A DNA stretch of 64,000 nt from WHSW01 sp963729075 (GTDB lineage: Bacteria; Actinomycetota; Thermoleophilia; Solirubrobacterales; 70-9), in assembly GCA_963729075.1 (NCBI GenBank), contig CAVSMU010000018.1, positions 62,001 to 126,000 on the forward strand, written 5' to 3'. A model generated the notes under the pieces. It searched no databases, had not been told where the DNA came from, and saw only the letters and a list, made by a program, of their open reading frames with translations. The translations under genes and the position numbers were made by a program. Positions 32,854 to 42,227 of this stretch are shown here, piece by piece (position 1 is the first letter of the stretch; each line of letters begins with the position of its first letter).

Positions 32854-33328
32854 GTGCTGACGGTCCGGCGCTCCGCGGCTCGAGACATCGAACGTTGCGT
32901 TGCGATCGTCCGCGAGCTGCCGGACTACTTCACAGAGGATGTTCCCGCGAAGGTCGAGAGCGACCTGAGTGCCCACTCGGGCTGGGTGGCCGTCGAGACC
33001 GAGCGCGTCGTCGGGTTCGCCGTGGTCGATCGCCGCTCACCAGGCGCCGCGGAGATCCTCTGGATCGCGGTCGCTGACGCCGAGCGCGGTCAGGGCGTTG
33101 GCTCGGTACTGCTCGACCAGCTGATCACCGAGCTGGCAAGCTGAGGGTGTCCAGCTGATCGAGGTCAAGACCCTGGATAGATCCGCCAACTACCAGCCCT
33201 ACGCCGTCACGAACGCGTTCTACGAGCGACGCGGCTTCATCCAGATCGACACCATCGATCCCCTTCCGGGCTGGCCGCCCGGCAACCCCGCAGCGATTTA
33301 CGTCGCCGCGCTGAGCCCGTCGCGATAA
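32854..33328 (+). pseudogene. GNAT acetyltransferase interrupted by a frameshift
   Basis: The first frame starts at a GTG and gives 96 residues with AAEILWIAVADAERGQGVGS, the acetyl-CoA loop, and stops at 33142-33144. In the +1 frame the fold continues without break: EGVQLIEVKTLDRSANYQ, then the family AFYERRGF motif, ending at TAA 33326-33328. One extra base near 33138 explains this. The joined product would be about 157 residues, the normal GNAT size. It may be a real mutation or a base-call error. Confidence 0.8.
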
Positions 33329-33380
33329 GCAACGCTCGGCCAGGCGATCGTGCAGGCAGACCGAGGGCGAGCTGCTGGGA

Positions 33381-34211
33381 TCATCGTTGTGCGGTGAGGC
33401 GTGCCCGGACCAGCAGGATGTCATGGTCGGTATGCGTGGCGGGGACCACCTCGGCCGAGGGCGAGCGGAGCGCGCGCGTTCCATAGACGTGCTGACGCCC
33501 GAGATCCTGCTCCGGGGACCCGTCGGTGCGGGTCCAGAAGCCCTCAGGGGCGCAGGAGGAGCGACGATTGACGTCGCCCGCGAGGATGACGGTGCGGTCG
33601 GCCGCGCGACGTGCAAGGAGCGCCCGGAGCTCGGTGCACTGCGGGTCGTTTGCAGCAACCTCATCGGCCCCGCGGGTGGCGAGGTGGGTGGTGCACACGT
33701 CGACGTCGACTCGGGTGGTGACGCATAGCCACCGACGCTGCTCGATGCCCGCCTGTGCCTCGAAAGGCCGGCTGTCTGTGCTCTCGACGGCTGCCTTGGT
33801 GAGCACCGCGTCACCGAAGAGTCCGCGGCCGCCCGGCTGGATGCAGGCGAAAGGCTCGCCGAGGTAGATCACCCTCGAGAAGCGAAGGTGGTAACCGGTT
33901 CGCCGTGCGATTTGCGCGACGTCACCCCCGCAGGCCTCGTTGAAGGTGATCGCGTCTGGGTGCGCTTCGCGGATCCGGGCAACTGCCTCCTCGACCACGG
34001 CCGGGTATGCCACCTGGCCGTAGCACCCGCCCAGACCGGACAGGCACAGGTTCATCTGCATCAACGTGTACGTCGAGCCCGCGGGCGGCGGCACGACCGC
34101 ACGCGTGTCCGAGGATTGGCCACAGGCCGTCAGGGCGAGGACGACGACACAACCCACCGCCGCGAGGAGCCGGGTAGGGCTCCGCGACCGGCCGGCGCAG
34201 GGGCGGACCAT
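33381..34211 (-). CDS. Endonuclease/exonuclease/phosphatase-fold lipoprotein
   Basis: 276 residues from the ATG at 34209-34211; an ATG at 34245-34247 is in frame upstream. The N-terminus is a lipoprotein signal ending LALTACGQSS. The EEP fold is marked by YTLMQMNLCLSG, TFNEACGG (metal Glu), TTHLAT, ILAGDVN (Asp/Asn pair) and ATHTDHDILLV (catalytic Asp-His end). Six Cys residues suggest disulfides. The enzyme would act outside the cell on nucleic acids or phosphodiesters. It stands alone between pseudogene-rich stretches. Confidence 0.82.
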   Translation of the reverse strand: MVRPCAGRSRSPTRLLAAVGCVVVLALTACGQSSDTRAVVPPPAGSTYTLMQMNLCLSGLGGCYGQVAYPAVVEEAVARIREAHPDAITFNEACGGDVAQIARRTGYHLRFSRVIYLGEPFACIQPGGRGLFGDAVLTKAAVESTDSRPFEAQAGIEQRRWLCVTTRVDVDVCTTHLATRGADEVAANDPQCTELRALLARRAADRTVILAGDVNRRSSCAPEGFWTRTDGSPEQDLGRQHVYGTRALRSPSAEVVPATHTDHDILLVRARLTAQR

Positions 34212-34398
34212 CAGGTTCACGATCCGTCGACGGTACAACCGCCACATACCTCGAGTAAGAAGCGTCGCAAACGAAGTCGGCGCCGCGAACCAGCCATCCT
34301 CGGTTCGAGAGACTTGGCGGCAACGGATCGGGTCGGCCGACGCTGCTGGTGAGCGCGCCGGCCTACCCGACAGGCACAGCGGCCAAGGAGGCTCAGCT

Positions 34399-34809
34399 AT
34401 GGACGAAACCCGCGCGCGGAAGATGATCGAGGAACATTTCGCCGCGTCCGGCATCAGCGCACCGGGCGGGGGCCCGGGCGACGACATCGCCTGCGCCTCG
34501 GAGATCTATGCCGACGACGCCGTGCTCGAATGGCCGCAGGGCGGCGAGCGCATCCGGGGCAAGGCCAACATCATCGCGTTCAGATCCGCCTATCCAGCCC
34601 GTCTGGAGTTCGAGGTGCATCGTACGATCGGGCGCCAGGACCTGTGGGTGAACGAGTACACGATCCGATACGACGGCAAGCCCGTGCTAGCGGTAGGGAT
34701 CATGGAGTTCCAGGACGACAAGGTCGTCCGCGAGCGCATCTACTTCGGGGACCCGTGGGACCCACCCGCCTGGAGAGCGCAGTGGGTCGAGCGTATGGAT
34801 GGACCGTGA
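34399..34809 (+). CDS. NTF2/SnoaL-like protein
   Basis: 136 residues preceded by an excellent SD, AAGGAGG at 34385-34391, seven bases from the ATG. The domain shows IYADDAVLEWPQGGERIRGK, the central FRSAYPARLEFEVHRTIG, and MEFQDDKVVRERIYFGDPW. It is a cone-fold SnoaL-type protein with His/Asp/Glu residues in the pocket. It is distinct from the two other SnoaL genes here, lacking their common C-terminal tail. Exact function unknown. Confidence 0.83.
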   Translation: MDETRARKMIEEHFAASGISAPGGGPGDDIACASEIYADDAVLEWPQGGERIRGKANIIAFRSAYPARLEFEVHRTIGRQDLWVNEYTIRYDGKPVLAVGIMEFQDDKVVRERIYFGDPWDPPAWRAQWVERMDGP

Positions 34810-34896
34810 AGTTGGCTCGTGCGCCACGCCGCGTCGTGACGCCCCAGTCGTCCATGCCGACCTCGCGGCGCTTGAGCCAAGCTCTGGGACGGCACA

Positions 34897-35275
34897 ATGC
34901 CGGTCAAACCCTGCGTGTCCGCTTCGCAAGGGAAGCGAACTGCCGCTTTCATCCGGACGGCCAGTGGTCCTCTGCGATCAAGAGGCAGGTCGAGGGTGGC
35001 AGGGCGTCTACCGGGGACGCGAGGAAATAGGGAGGTTCTGGGACGAATGGCACGCTGTCTGGGAGGAACTGGACATCGTCTTCTCGGAGACTCGTAGTCC
35101 ACGCGACGGCTGGGTCGTTGCGTTCGGCGGGTTTCGGAGCACCGGCGCCGGTAGTGGCGTGGGTCTTGAACGACCGTTCGGATGGGTATTTCGGGTCGAG
35201 GATGGACTGATCCGAGACGCCCGCACCTACCTCAGCCGCGAGGAAGCCCTCGAAGCCGCCGGGCTGTCGGAGTAG
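34897..35275 (+). pseudogene. SnoaL-like gene broken by a frameshift
   Basis: In one frame the family segment FHPDGQWSSAIKRQVEGG is readable (about 34950-35000). In another frame the rest follows at once: QGVYRGREEIGRFWDEWHAV, then ERPFGWVFRVEDGLI and REEALEAAGLSE. A missing base near 35000 would join them. The N-terminal 30 or so residues expected for the family are also not clear. Its tail is shared with the gene at 31863-32261, so the two are related copies, one decaying. Confidence 0.7.
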
Positions 35276-35391
35276 CTCAGACGTATCGCTTTGTCGAGCT
35301 TTCCGCCAGCGCGTTGCGCCGGCTCACCGACGACGTCGGCGCGCCGTTGACGCTTCTGTTTTCTGGTCGGGCATTGAAGCTTCGCAGTTTG

Positions 35392-35405
35392 CTGACTAAG
35401 GTCAG
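35392..35405. promoter_or_regulatory. Small palindrome before the MarR/GNAT gene
   Basis: CTGAC-TAAG-GTCAG ends three bases before the ATG of the MarR/GNAT fusion, a position suited to autorepression. A TTGACG at 35347-35352 could be a -35 box. Weak evidence. Confidence 0.35.
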
Positions 35406-35408
35406 AGA

Positions 35409-36293
35409 ATGCCCGACGCGATGGTTGATCAGGTGCGCCGCTTCAACCGAATCGTGACCGAGTCCGTCGGCGCACTCAGCGATCATTTCCTCGGTCGAGA
35501 GCGGCCGCTCGGCGAGGCCCGGCTGCTCTGGGAGATTGGACTGGACGGCTGCGAGCTGCGGCTGCTGCGCGCGCGCTTGGGGCTCGACTCTGGCTATCTC
35601 AGCCGACTTCTGCGCTCGCTTGAGGCCGCCGGGCTGGTCAAGGTTGCGGTGAGTAACGCCGACCGGCGGATTCGGGTTGCGCGCCTGACAGCTGCCGGCC
35701 GCCGCGAGCGCGCCGTGCTCGACGAGCGCTCCGACCAACTCGCGCAGTCGTTCCTCGCGCCGCTGAGCTTGCAGCGGCGCGAGCGGCTGGTCGCGGCGAT
35801 GCGCGAGGTCGAGCGTCTACTGACAGTGGCGAGCACGCAGATCACCGCCGTGGACCCCGAGCACAGCGACGCGCGGTACTGCCTCGCGGAATACGTCGCC
35901 GAGCTCAACCGCCGTTCGGACCGAGGCTTCGACCCGTCGGTCGGTGCGACCGCTCTGCCGCACGAGGTCCGGCCGCCCGCCGGAGAGTTCTTTGTCGCGT
36001 ACCTGCATGGCGAGCCGATTGGCTGTGGCGCGGTCAAGCATCACGCCGACGCCCCAGCTGAGATCAAGCGCATGTGGATCGCGCCCAGCGCACGCGGGCT
36101 CGGACTGGGCCGCCTCCTACTGGAGAAACTCGAGGCCTGCGCACTCGCCGGCGGCGCGCGGGTCGCGCACATTGAGACCAGCGCCGTCCTCACCGAAGCG
36201 CTGGCCCTCTATCGGTCAGCCGGCTGGTTCGACGTTCCAGCCTTCAACCAAGAGCCGTTTGCCGACCACTGGCTCGAGAAGACGCTGATCTAA
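35409..36293 (+). CDS. MarR-type HTH fused to GNAT acetyltransferase
   Basis: 294 residues in two parts. Residues 1-150 form a winged helix (ARLLWEIGLDGCELRLL, LDSGYLSRLLRSLEAAGLV, NADRRIRVARLTAAG). Residues ~155-294 form a GNAT domain (GEPIGCGAVKHH, MWIAPSARGLGLGRLLLEKL, ALALYRSAGWFDVPAF, HWLEKTL). This fusion is a known architecture in which the regulator senses or modifies a small amine. It lies next to the tRNA-linked element and could be part of the accessory zone. The target is unknown. Confidence 0.92.
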   Translation: MPDAMVDQVRRFNRIVTESVGALSDHFLGRERPLGEARLLWEIGLDGCELRLLRARLGLDSGYLSRLLRSLEAAGLVKVAVSNADRRIRVARLTAAGRRERAVLDERSDQLAQSFLAPLSLQRRERLVAAMREVERLLTVASTQITAVDPEHSDARYCLAEYVAELNRRSDRGFDPSVGATALPHEVRPPAGEFFVAYLHGEPIGCGAVKHHADAPAEIKRMWIAPSARGLGLGRLLLEKLEACALAGGARVAHIETSAVLTEALALYRSAGWFDVPAFNQEPFADHWLEKTLI

Positions 36294-36327
36294 TGGGAAA
36301 TGTCGACGGGGGCCGGCGAACGTCGAA

Positions 36328-36403
<76 letters not shown>

Positions 36404-36493
36404 ACCCGCAGGTTACGGCTTGTTGGAGCGGTCTCCAGGTGGCCGCGTCCGGCGCGGCGCCCTGTGCCAAATACGGAGAACCGGCATTTCTGC

Positions 36494-36631
36494 CTATTTC
36501 TGCCCAATGGAGCGCCCGGTCGAAGACTTCGAGGTAGGTCCCTGAGAGCGGTCGCGGCGCTTCGCGGCCTTCTGGTAGACGCGGAAGGTGAACGCGGGAT
36601 CGGAGTGTCCGAACTGCTCGGCGATGGCTCC
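36494..36631 (-). pseudogene. Tyrosine recombinase (integrase) C-terminal fragment
   Basis: On the minus strand one frame reads GAIAEQFGHSDPAFTFRVYQ then KAAKRRDR, ending at TAG 36494-36496. The GHSDP...RVY pattern is the box II end of phage-type integrases, with the nucleophilic Tyr in FRVYQK. The upstream sequence in this frame quickly loses similarity, so the N-terminal and Arg-His parts are gone. It lies 90 bases from the tRNA repeat, the usual place for int. Confidence 0.78.
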
Positions 36632-36952
36632 GGGGGAAGGCGCTCCGGCTCTGCGGCGTCCAAGCGCGAGCAGGCCCCATGAGCGCGAGCTCTCCGAGCA
36701 AATTCGAAGGCGGCTTATCGACGGCTGGTCGACGACTGGCAGCAGAAGCCGAAGAGAGAAGGGCGCCGGCGCGACACGGGGGCGCGCATCTCGTGGGCCG
36801 TCAAGCGGCCAAGCAGCGCGGCAGGGATCAGCCCCAGGACCTGCGCTTTAGCTCGTCGTCAGGACCGGCGCCCGAACGAACGATCGCAAAAAGGGGGCTC
36901 TGCGTCCAGGCTGGACTTGACTTTCATCCGTCCGACAGCCCGGCGGCTTCGT

Positions 36953-37552
36953 CTACGGGCCGTGGTTGACGAACGCGATGCACCGCCCTTGGTTCTTGAA
37001 CTGGGGGAAAGCCTTCCAGCCGCCTTTCTTGCACTGGTCCTTGCTCGTCGGTCCCACGATCGGCACCGGCTCGGCCAGCGACGACGTGAAGGTCTCATCC
37101 AGCCTGTTTTCCCCCCAATCGACCCCCACCACGGACATCCCCCGATCGTGGAAGCTCCCGTTCGAGGTCTGGATCGTGGCCGTATACGCGGCCCGCTGCG
37201 CGCCGACGGACAGCGGAGGGCAGCCAAACAACGGTTCCGACTGCTGCTTGGTGCCGGTGATCGTGGTGGTACCAGAGGTAATCGTGAACGTGGCGCCGAA
37301 GATTGGTAGCGGCCCAAAACCGCCGGACTCCTGGAAGGTTCCGGCATACGGACCGGTGGCGGTTCCGGTGGCGTTGTACGACCCCCCGGTGGAACAGTCA
37401 AACGTCCCCGTGAAGCCTGAGCCGCTCACGCTCAAGCTCTCCCCCGTCAGTGTGGGCACGGCGGCGGCGGTGGCGGGCAAGGCGACCACCAACCCAAGGG
37501 CCACGCTCAGACCCAGACCGATCAAGCTGCGTCGCTTCCATCGCAGAATCAT
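36953..37552 (-). CDS. Secreted protein with C-terminal KDQCKKGGWK-type motif
   Basis: 199 residues from the ATG at 37550-37552, preceded by a strong SD (AAGGAGGGTGGAG). The signal peptide has LIGLGLSVALGLVVALPATA and ends around ATAAA. The mature part is a Gly/Thr/Ser-rich beta-type domain with few charged residues. The end DQCKKGGWKAFPQFKNQGRC is a short motif seen at the C-terminus of many actinobacterial exported proteins. It is the only intact gene inside the tRNA-bounded element and looks less GC-rich than its neighbours, consistent with transfer. Function unknown. Confidence 0.8.
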   Translation of the reverse strand: MILRWKRRSLIGLGLSVALGLVVALPATAAAVPTLTGESLSVSGSGFTGTFDCSTGGSYNATGTATGPYAGTFQESGGFGPLPIFGATFTITSGTTTITGTKQQSEPLFGCPPLSVGAQRAAYTATIQTSNGSFHDRGMSVVGVDWGENRLDETFTSSLAEPVPIVGPTSKDQCKKGGWKAFPQFKNQGRCIAFVNHGP

Positions 37553-37886
37553 CTCCACCCTCCTTTTCCAACGCTTTCGCGCCCCAGAGGGGAGCCGCGT
37601 GCCGAACCTACCGGGGCAGGAGAGGACGTTACTACGACAGCCCGGCTCTTTCGAGAGCGTTCTCCTCCCACATCGCCCGCCCAGGATCTCGCTCAGCCCC
37701 CCGGAACGCCAGTGCCAGGGCCGCCAGGAGCCGTGGCATCCCACCGGGAGCCGCGGTGGCTCCACCGCCTCGTTCAATAGGCAATCGGCAGAAGGCCCGA
37801 TTTCTGCCTAAATCGCGTCGGATCGGATCGAATCCGACCATATCCGCCGTAGTGGCCCAGGCACGGCCAGGCACGAGACCGAGTTG
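37553..37886. other. Gene-free end of the element
   Basis: 334 bases with no gene that I can support. They hold the promoter side of the secreted-protein gene, the third ATTTCTGCC motif (37800-37808), and GGATCGGATCGAATCC-type short repeats near 37820. Codon pattern is not maintained in any frame. Confidence 0.4.
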
Positions 37887-37928
<42 letters not shown>

Positions 37929-37977
37929 CCGCCGAGTCTACGGCTCTGTTGAGCGGGTCCCCGCGCGCGGACGGCGC

Positions 37978-38445
37978 TCAGTGTTTCGCAGTCCAGTCGA
38001 TGCGACGCAGCTTGCATTCGACGCGGCCGCCGTCATTGAGCGCGACGAAGGCGCGGGCACGGAAGGTCCCCGACCAGCGCCGTTGCCCGCGCTGGCGTCC
38101 GATGCTCGAGACCTCGAAGCGGACCGTCGAATCGGTGAACTCGACGCGGTAGACGCCGGTGGCCTTGAAGTAGCCCGGACGCGAGCGCTTCGGCGTTCGC
38201 AGCCGGGTGAACTGCGTCCGCAGGGTGACGCCGGGCCGGTCGCAGTCCTTGGTGCTCCAGCGCCAAGTCGCCTTGCGCAGCTCGCGGTTGGGCGTCGTCT
38301 CGATCACGACCTGCTTGCCCTGCGCCGTCTTGCCGGTGAAGGTCTCCGCGGCGGCGGAGCCCGGCAGGGCCAGGAGCGCCAGCGACGCGCCCAGGACGAG
38401 CAGCCTCCAGCTTCGAGCCCTGCCGGTTCTCACCGTGCCGAACAC
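37978..38445 (-). CDS. Exported protein of unknown function
   Basis: 155 residues. The signal peptide LLVLGASLALLALPGSAAA ends before ETFTGK. The mature part is basic, about 120 residues, with two Cys (KDCDRPG, VECKLRR) likely bonded, and beta-strand-like alternation (YRVEFTDSTVRFEVSS). Small secreted proteins with this TFTGKT start occur in Thermoleophilia, but I know no function. It lies just downstream of the broken capA on the same strand. Confidence 0.7.
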   Translation of the reverse strand: MFGTVRTGRARSWRLLVLGASLALLALPGSAAAETFTGKTAQGKQVVIETTPNRELRKATWRWSTKDCDRPGVTLRTQFTRLRTPKRSRPGYFKATGVYRVEFTDSTVRFEVSSIGRQRGQRRWSGTFRARAFVALNDGGRVECKLRRIDWTAKH

Positions 38446-38475
38446 TAGCGAGCGAACTTCCTATGCCACCTGGCG

Positions 38476-39663
38476 TCAGCCGACCGGCTTGACCCCGTCG
38501 CTCGAGCCCGCGGCGCCGACCGTGCGCGCGCGTGACGCGCGCAGCTCGGCGGCGTACCGCCGGTCGGCCGACGGCTCGGCCGGGAGGACGGTGAAGTCGC
38601 CCGGCCGCACCCAGGTCGGCACGTACTTGACCCTGAGCACCCGGACCTTGCCGCCCTTGGCTTCGAACCGCAACAGCGCGATCAGGCCATCCTGCGTCTG
38701 AGTGGGAAGCCCGGCGGCCGCCGACTGGTTCGAGACCAGGTTGCCCTCGCTGAAGACCACGTACTTCCCGTTGACGCGCTCGATCGGCTGGACCACGTGC
38801 GGGTGCTGCCCGACGACCGCAGTGATGACCTTCGTATCGGTGAGCCGCTCGCGCGACCGCCCGCTGCGAGCCGTTCGGCCGGCTCGCGTACTCGGTGCCC
38901 CAGTGGAGGTTGACGATCACCGCGTCGGCGCCCGCGTCGCGGGCATCGCGGGCGTCGGCGATGATCGCCTTCGCTCCCGCCTTCGGCGCCGTCGCCGCGT
39001 ACTCGTTGAGCGCCCAATCGGTCGGCGCCCGGAGGCCGTTGGTCGCATCCGTGTAGCTCACGAATCCGACCTTGACCCCGGCGACCCGGAGGATCGTCGG
39101 CTGCCCGGCGGCCCGCTTCGACGCGAAGGTGCCGGTGTGCGCGATGCCCCGCTTGTCGAGCGCCGCGATCGTCCCGGCGATGCCCGCCATCCCCTGGTCG
39201 AGCGAGTGGTTCGATGCGGTGCTGCAGGCGTCGAAGCCGCTCTTTCGAATCGACCGCGCCAGGTCCGCGGGGGTGTTGAAGATCGGGTACGTGGCGGGCG
39301 GCCCGGGGCCCATCGGCGTCTCGGCGTGACAGAGGGCCAGGTCTGCTCGCTTCTCGAGATAGGGGCGGATCCTGCCGAAGAACGGTGCGAAGTCGTACTT
39401 CTCCCCGCCGCCATTGCTAAGCGCGCGATCGAGCAGCGGCTGGTGCATCAGCAGGTCGCCGCTCGCGGCGATCGTGAACCGCCGCCGCTCGGCCCCGGCC
39501 TTCGGTGCGCGCGCCGAACGCTCGCGCGCGCTCGCGCGCGCTCGGCGCGCGGTCGGGGGCTCGCGGCGCCGTCCTCCTCGGGGTCCACCCAGACCAGCCA
39601 GATCGCGACCGCCGCACCCGCAACGGCGGCGATCGCCAATCCCCCGGCGAGCAGCCTGCCCAT
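38476..39663 (-). pseudogene. CapA-family protein with two frameshifts
   Basis: The parts of one CapA/PgsA-type metallophosphatase-like protein are spread over three frames. An N-terminal anchor starts at the ATG 39661-39663 (LLAGGLAIAAVAGAAVAIWLV). The core has FTIAASGDLLMHQPLL, CHAETPMGP and STASNHSLDQG. The end resumes at TKVITAVVGQHPHVVQPIER through FSEGNLVSNQ. The first shift falls in a repeated CGCTCGCGCG tract around 39525-39545; the second, one extra base, lies near 38855. Intact CapA proteins act in polyglutamate or capsule export. Sequence error or real decay cannot be told apart. Confidence 0.8.
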
Positions 39664-39666
39664 CTG

Positions 39667-40359
39667 TTATCCCGGTTGGGGCTCCTGTGCCGGCGCCTCG
39701 TCGTCGGGGTCCGCGTAAAGGCTCTCGGAGGCGATCTGTCGCACGGAGCGGTCCCAGAGGTTGATCTCGAGGAACAGGTCGTCTCCGAACCCCGTTACGG
39801 CGTCGACCCCGACCAGGGTGAAGCGGCCATCCGCCACCGGCGTCTGGTCGAGCGTGTCGCCGTCGAGCTCGGCGGTCGCCGCGACCGCGCCTCGAACCAG
39901 CGGCAGCCCCCAGATCAGGGTGACGTCGCCGCCGCGCCCCCCGTCGGTCCGCCAGCTGCCGATCACGTCGTCGTTGAGGTCGATCTTCCAGTCGGGGTTC
40001 TCCTCGGCGGTGACGTCGGTGAAGTCCGCCCGGGCGCGAAGGTCCGCCGGCCCGTCCTCCTCGCCGCCCGGATCGAACGACACCCAGCCGTAGTACTCGG
40101 CGAGCATGGCCTCGCCGTCCTCACCCGTCGTCGGCTCGACCGCGCGGCCGGTCGCCGGCACGTAGACGCGCCCGCCCCAGGTGCGGTCCGGGAACCACTT
40201 CACGGTCATCGGGTCGAGCGCCGCGCCGGCCTCGGCGGTGAGGGACTCGCACTCGGCGGCGAACGTCTCCCGCAGGCGGTCCTCCCAGCGGCCATAGGGA
40301 CGCCCCTCCTGGGAAGCGTCGGCGATCGAGCGCGGAAAGGGGCGGCGAATAGGGGGCAC
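39667..40359 (-). CDS. Hypothetical protein
   Basis: 230 residues from a GTG at 40357-40359; longer upstream reading is shadow of the AIM24 gene. It is acidic and Trp/Asp-rich with WFPDRTWGGRVYVPATGR, EYYGWVSFDPGGEEDGPADL and LDQTPVADGRFTLVGVDAV. There is no signal peptide or TM. I do not recognise the family. It sits between AIM24 and capA in a tight minus-strand series, stopping three bases before the capA start. Confidence 0.6.
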   Translation of the reverse strand: MPPIRRPFPRSIADASQEGRPYGRWEDRLRETFAAECESLTAEAGAALDPMTVKWFPDRTWGGRVYVPATGRAVEPTTGEDGEAMLAEYYGWVSFDPGGEEDGPADLRARADFTDVTAEENPDWKIDLNDDVIGSWRTDGGRGGDVTLIWGLPLVRGAVAATAELDGDTLDQTPVADGRFTLVGVDAVTGFGDDLFLEINLWDRSVRQIASESLYADPDDEAPAQEPQPG

Positions 40360-40397
40360 GCGGGGCGCCAGACTAGCGCGACGGAGCCTGCGCCTCG

Positions 40398-41123
40398 CTA
40401 GCGCCCGCCGAGCAGGCTGCCGATGGCGCCGCCGGCCCCGCCGCCGGCCGGCGTCCCGGCGCTGCCCTCCGACGGCTGCAGCAGCAGCCACCCGCTGCCC
40501 GAGAAGGCGAGCTGAAACGTCTCGCCGGAGCCCTTGCCGACCAGGGTCTTGACGTTGACGTCGGTCTTCACCGAGCTGCTCACGCCCTGCGACCAGGTGA
40601 TCGCCGCCTGCGGATCGGCGAACGTGCTCTCGCCGTCGATCTCGATGAGCACCGGCGGTCCGTCGGAGACCAGGGCGACGTTGCCGGTTCCCGAGAGCTC
40701 CATGTTGTAGAGGCCGCCCGACAACGCCCCGGATGCACCCTCGACGCGCTTGATGTCCCACTCGATTCCCGCGTCGAAGGCGAGGACGTGTGGGCCGTTG
40801 GCCGTGATCGCCTCGTCCTCGAGGCGCAGCAGCTGGACGTCCTGGGCCATGTCGGCGAGGAAGATCTCCCCCGTCCCGGAGACCTTCATCAGATCGGCGC
40901 CCTCGTTCGTGACCGCCTTCTTGATCATCCGCGAGAGGCCGCCGGAGCCGGCGTGTTCGAAGCTCACGTCGCCCTGGTAGGCGACCATCGAGCCGAGCTT
41001 CGCCTGGATCTCCACGCCCGCGAGCTCGACCTTGAGCAGCTTGGAGTTCTGGAGCCGGAACGCCTCCCCGCCCTCGGTCTCCTTGAACTGCGCAAGCGCC
41101 TGCTCGACCGCCATCCTGCTCAA
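40398..41123 (-). CDS. AIM24-family protein
   Basis: 241 residues. The AIM24/DUF124 beta-helix-like fold is visible in LAGVEIQAKLGSMVAYQGDV, MKVSGTGEIFLADMAQDVQLL, NGPHVLAFDAGIEWDI and LVGKGSGETFQLAFSGSGWLLLQP. The C-terminal tail is Gly-rich. Bacterial members are of unknown function, often near membrane or stress genes. A start at MAVEQ, three codons in, is equally possible. It is downstream of galT. Confidence 0.88.
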   Translation of the reverse strand: MSRMAVEQALAQFKETEGGEAFRLQNSKLLKVELAGVEIQAKLGSMVAYQGDVSFEHAGSGGLSRMIKKAVTNEGADLMKVSGTGEIFLADMAQDVQLLRLEDEAITANGPHVLAFDAGIEWDIKRVEGASGALSGGLYNMELSGTGNVALVSDGPPVLIEIDGESTFADPQAAITWSQGVSSSVKTDVNVKTLVGKGSGETFQLAFSGSGWLLLQPSEGSAGTPAGGGAGGAIGSLLGGR

Positions 41124-41153
41124 CCTCCTGCTTCGGGATCGGAACGGGGCAGG

Positions 41154-42227
41154 CTAGGCGACCGACTGCGAGAGCGCCGCCCGCAGGTCCGCGGCGGCCC
41201 GCTCCGGCTCATAGACGTTGATCTCCACCCCGGTGCCGAGCTCGAAGCCCGCGCGCACGGTGACGCGGGGCGCGATGTCCACGTGCCAGCAGAACTCGTC
41301 GGTCCCCCGCGGCGCCGTGCGCACCCAGAGGTTGAGCTGCGGGGTCGCGCCGAGGGCGCCGCCGAGGGCGCGTAGCGCCGTGGCGATCATCGCCGCGCCG
41401 GCGTCGTCCTCCTCGAAGCGCGGCTGGGGCCGACGCGGGATCACGCGGAGCTCGAACGGCGACCGCGAGGACCACGGGCAGACGAGGATCGTCCCGTCGT
41501 CGAACGCGACGAGGCGGTCGCGGCGGCGCACCTCCTCGGTCGCGACGTCCTCAAGCAGGTGGGAGCCCATCGTGCGCTCGTGGTACGCGGTCGCGCGCTC
41601 GCGCTCGCGGGCGATCTCGGCGGGCACGAAGCCGAGCGCGTAGAGCTGGGCGTGGCTGTGCTCGAGCGAGGCGCCCGCGTCGGGGCCCTCGTTGACGATC
41701 AGATGAACGTAGGCGGCGTCGGCATGGGCGCGCATCCGCTCGCGCCAGGCGGCGACGGCGCCGGCGACCTGCTCATCAGAGAGCTCGGTCAGCGAGGTGA
41801 AGTGCTCGGGAGCGCTGACGATCACCTCGTGGGCGCCGTCGGCCGGCTGCGAGCGAAACAGGTCGGCCTCGGCGCCGCGGGGACCGGCCGCGAGCGGGTC
41901 GATCGAGCTGGCGAAACCGGTCTCCGGCGGCCGCTCGGCGCCCGTCCCACCCTGGTCCGGGTCACCGCCGAGCACCGGATAGAGATTGGGGACCGAGCGC
42001 TGCAGCCAGCCGGGCGTGTCGGGCTCGCCGCCGGCGGGACGGTGAGCCCAGACCTCGGGCGGGGTTCGGTCCTCGCGGCCCTCGCAGAAGGGACAGCGCT
42101 CGGCGGCATCGGGGCGGACCTCCACCGGGGCCGGCGCGAAAGCATCCGGCCGCTCGGCGCGCCCGGGAGCCAGGACCACCCGCAGGCCGGTGAGCTGGTC
42201 GATCCGGATCTCGGGCGAGCGGCTCAG
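41154..42227 (-). CDS. galT: Galactose-1-phosphate uridylyltransferase
   Basis: 357 residues if read from a CTG at 42225-42227, which overlaps the slipin stop codon (CTGA). The conserved N-terminal IRIDQLTGLRVVLAPGRAERP precedes any ATG, GTG or TTG that would keep it whole, so a non-standard start is likely. Zn-site Cys-x2-Cys-like residues (ERCPFCEG), and the HIT-type catalytic triplet in NEGPDAGASLEHSHAQL, are present. It swaps UMP between UDP-glucose and galactose 1-phosphate (Leloir pathway). No galK or galE is near. Confidence 0.9.
   Translation of the reverse strand: MSRSPEIRIDQLTGLRVVLAPGRAERPDAFAPAPVEVRPDAAERCPFCEGREDRTPPEVWAHRPAGGEPDTPGWLQRSVPNLYPVLGGDPDQGGTGAERPPETGFASSIDPLAAGPRGAEADLFRSQPADGAHEVIVSAPEHFTSLTELSDEQVAGAVAAWRERMRAHADAAYVHLIVNEGPDAGASLEHSHAQLYALGFVPAEIARERERATAYHERTMGSHLLEDVATEEVRRRDRLVAFDDGTILVCPWSSRSPFELRVIPRRPQPRFEEDDAGAAMIATALRALGGALGATPQLNLWVRTAPRGTDEFCWHVDIAPRVTVRAGFELGTGVEINVYEPERAAADLRAALSQSVA

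Noticed and set aside
32459..33328. Toxin-antitoxin pair (XRE plus GNAT)
   Set aside because: The genes are divergent rather than in tandem, and the GNAT has ordinary length and motifs; no toxin-like features are visible.
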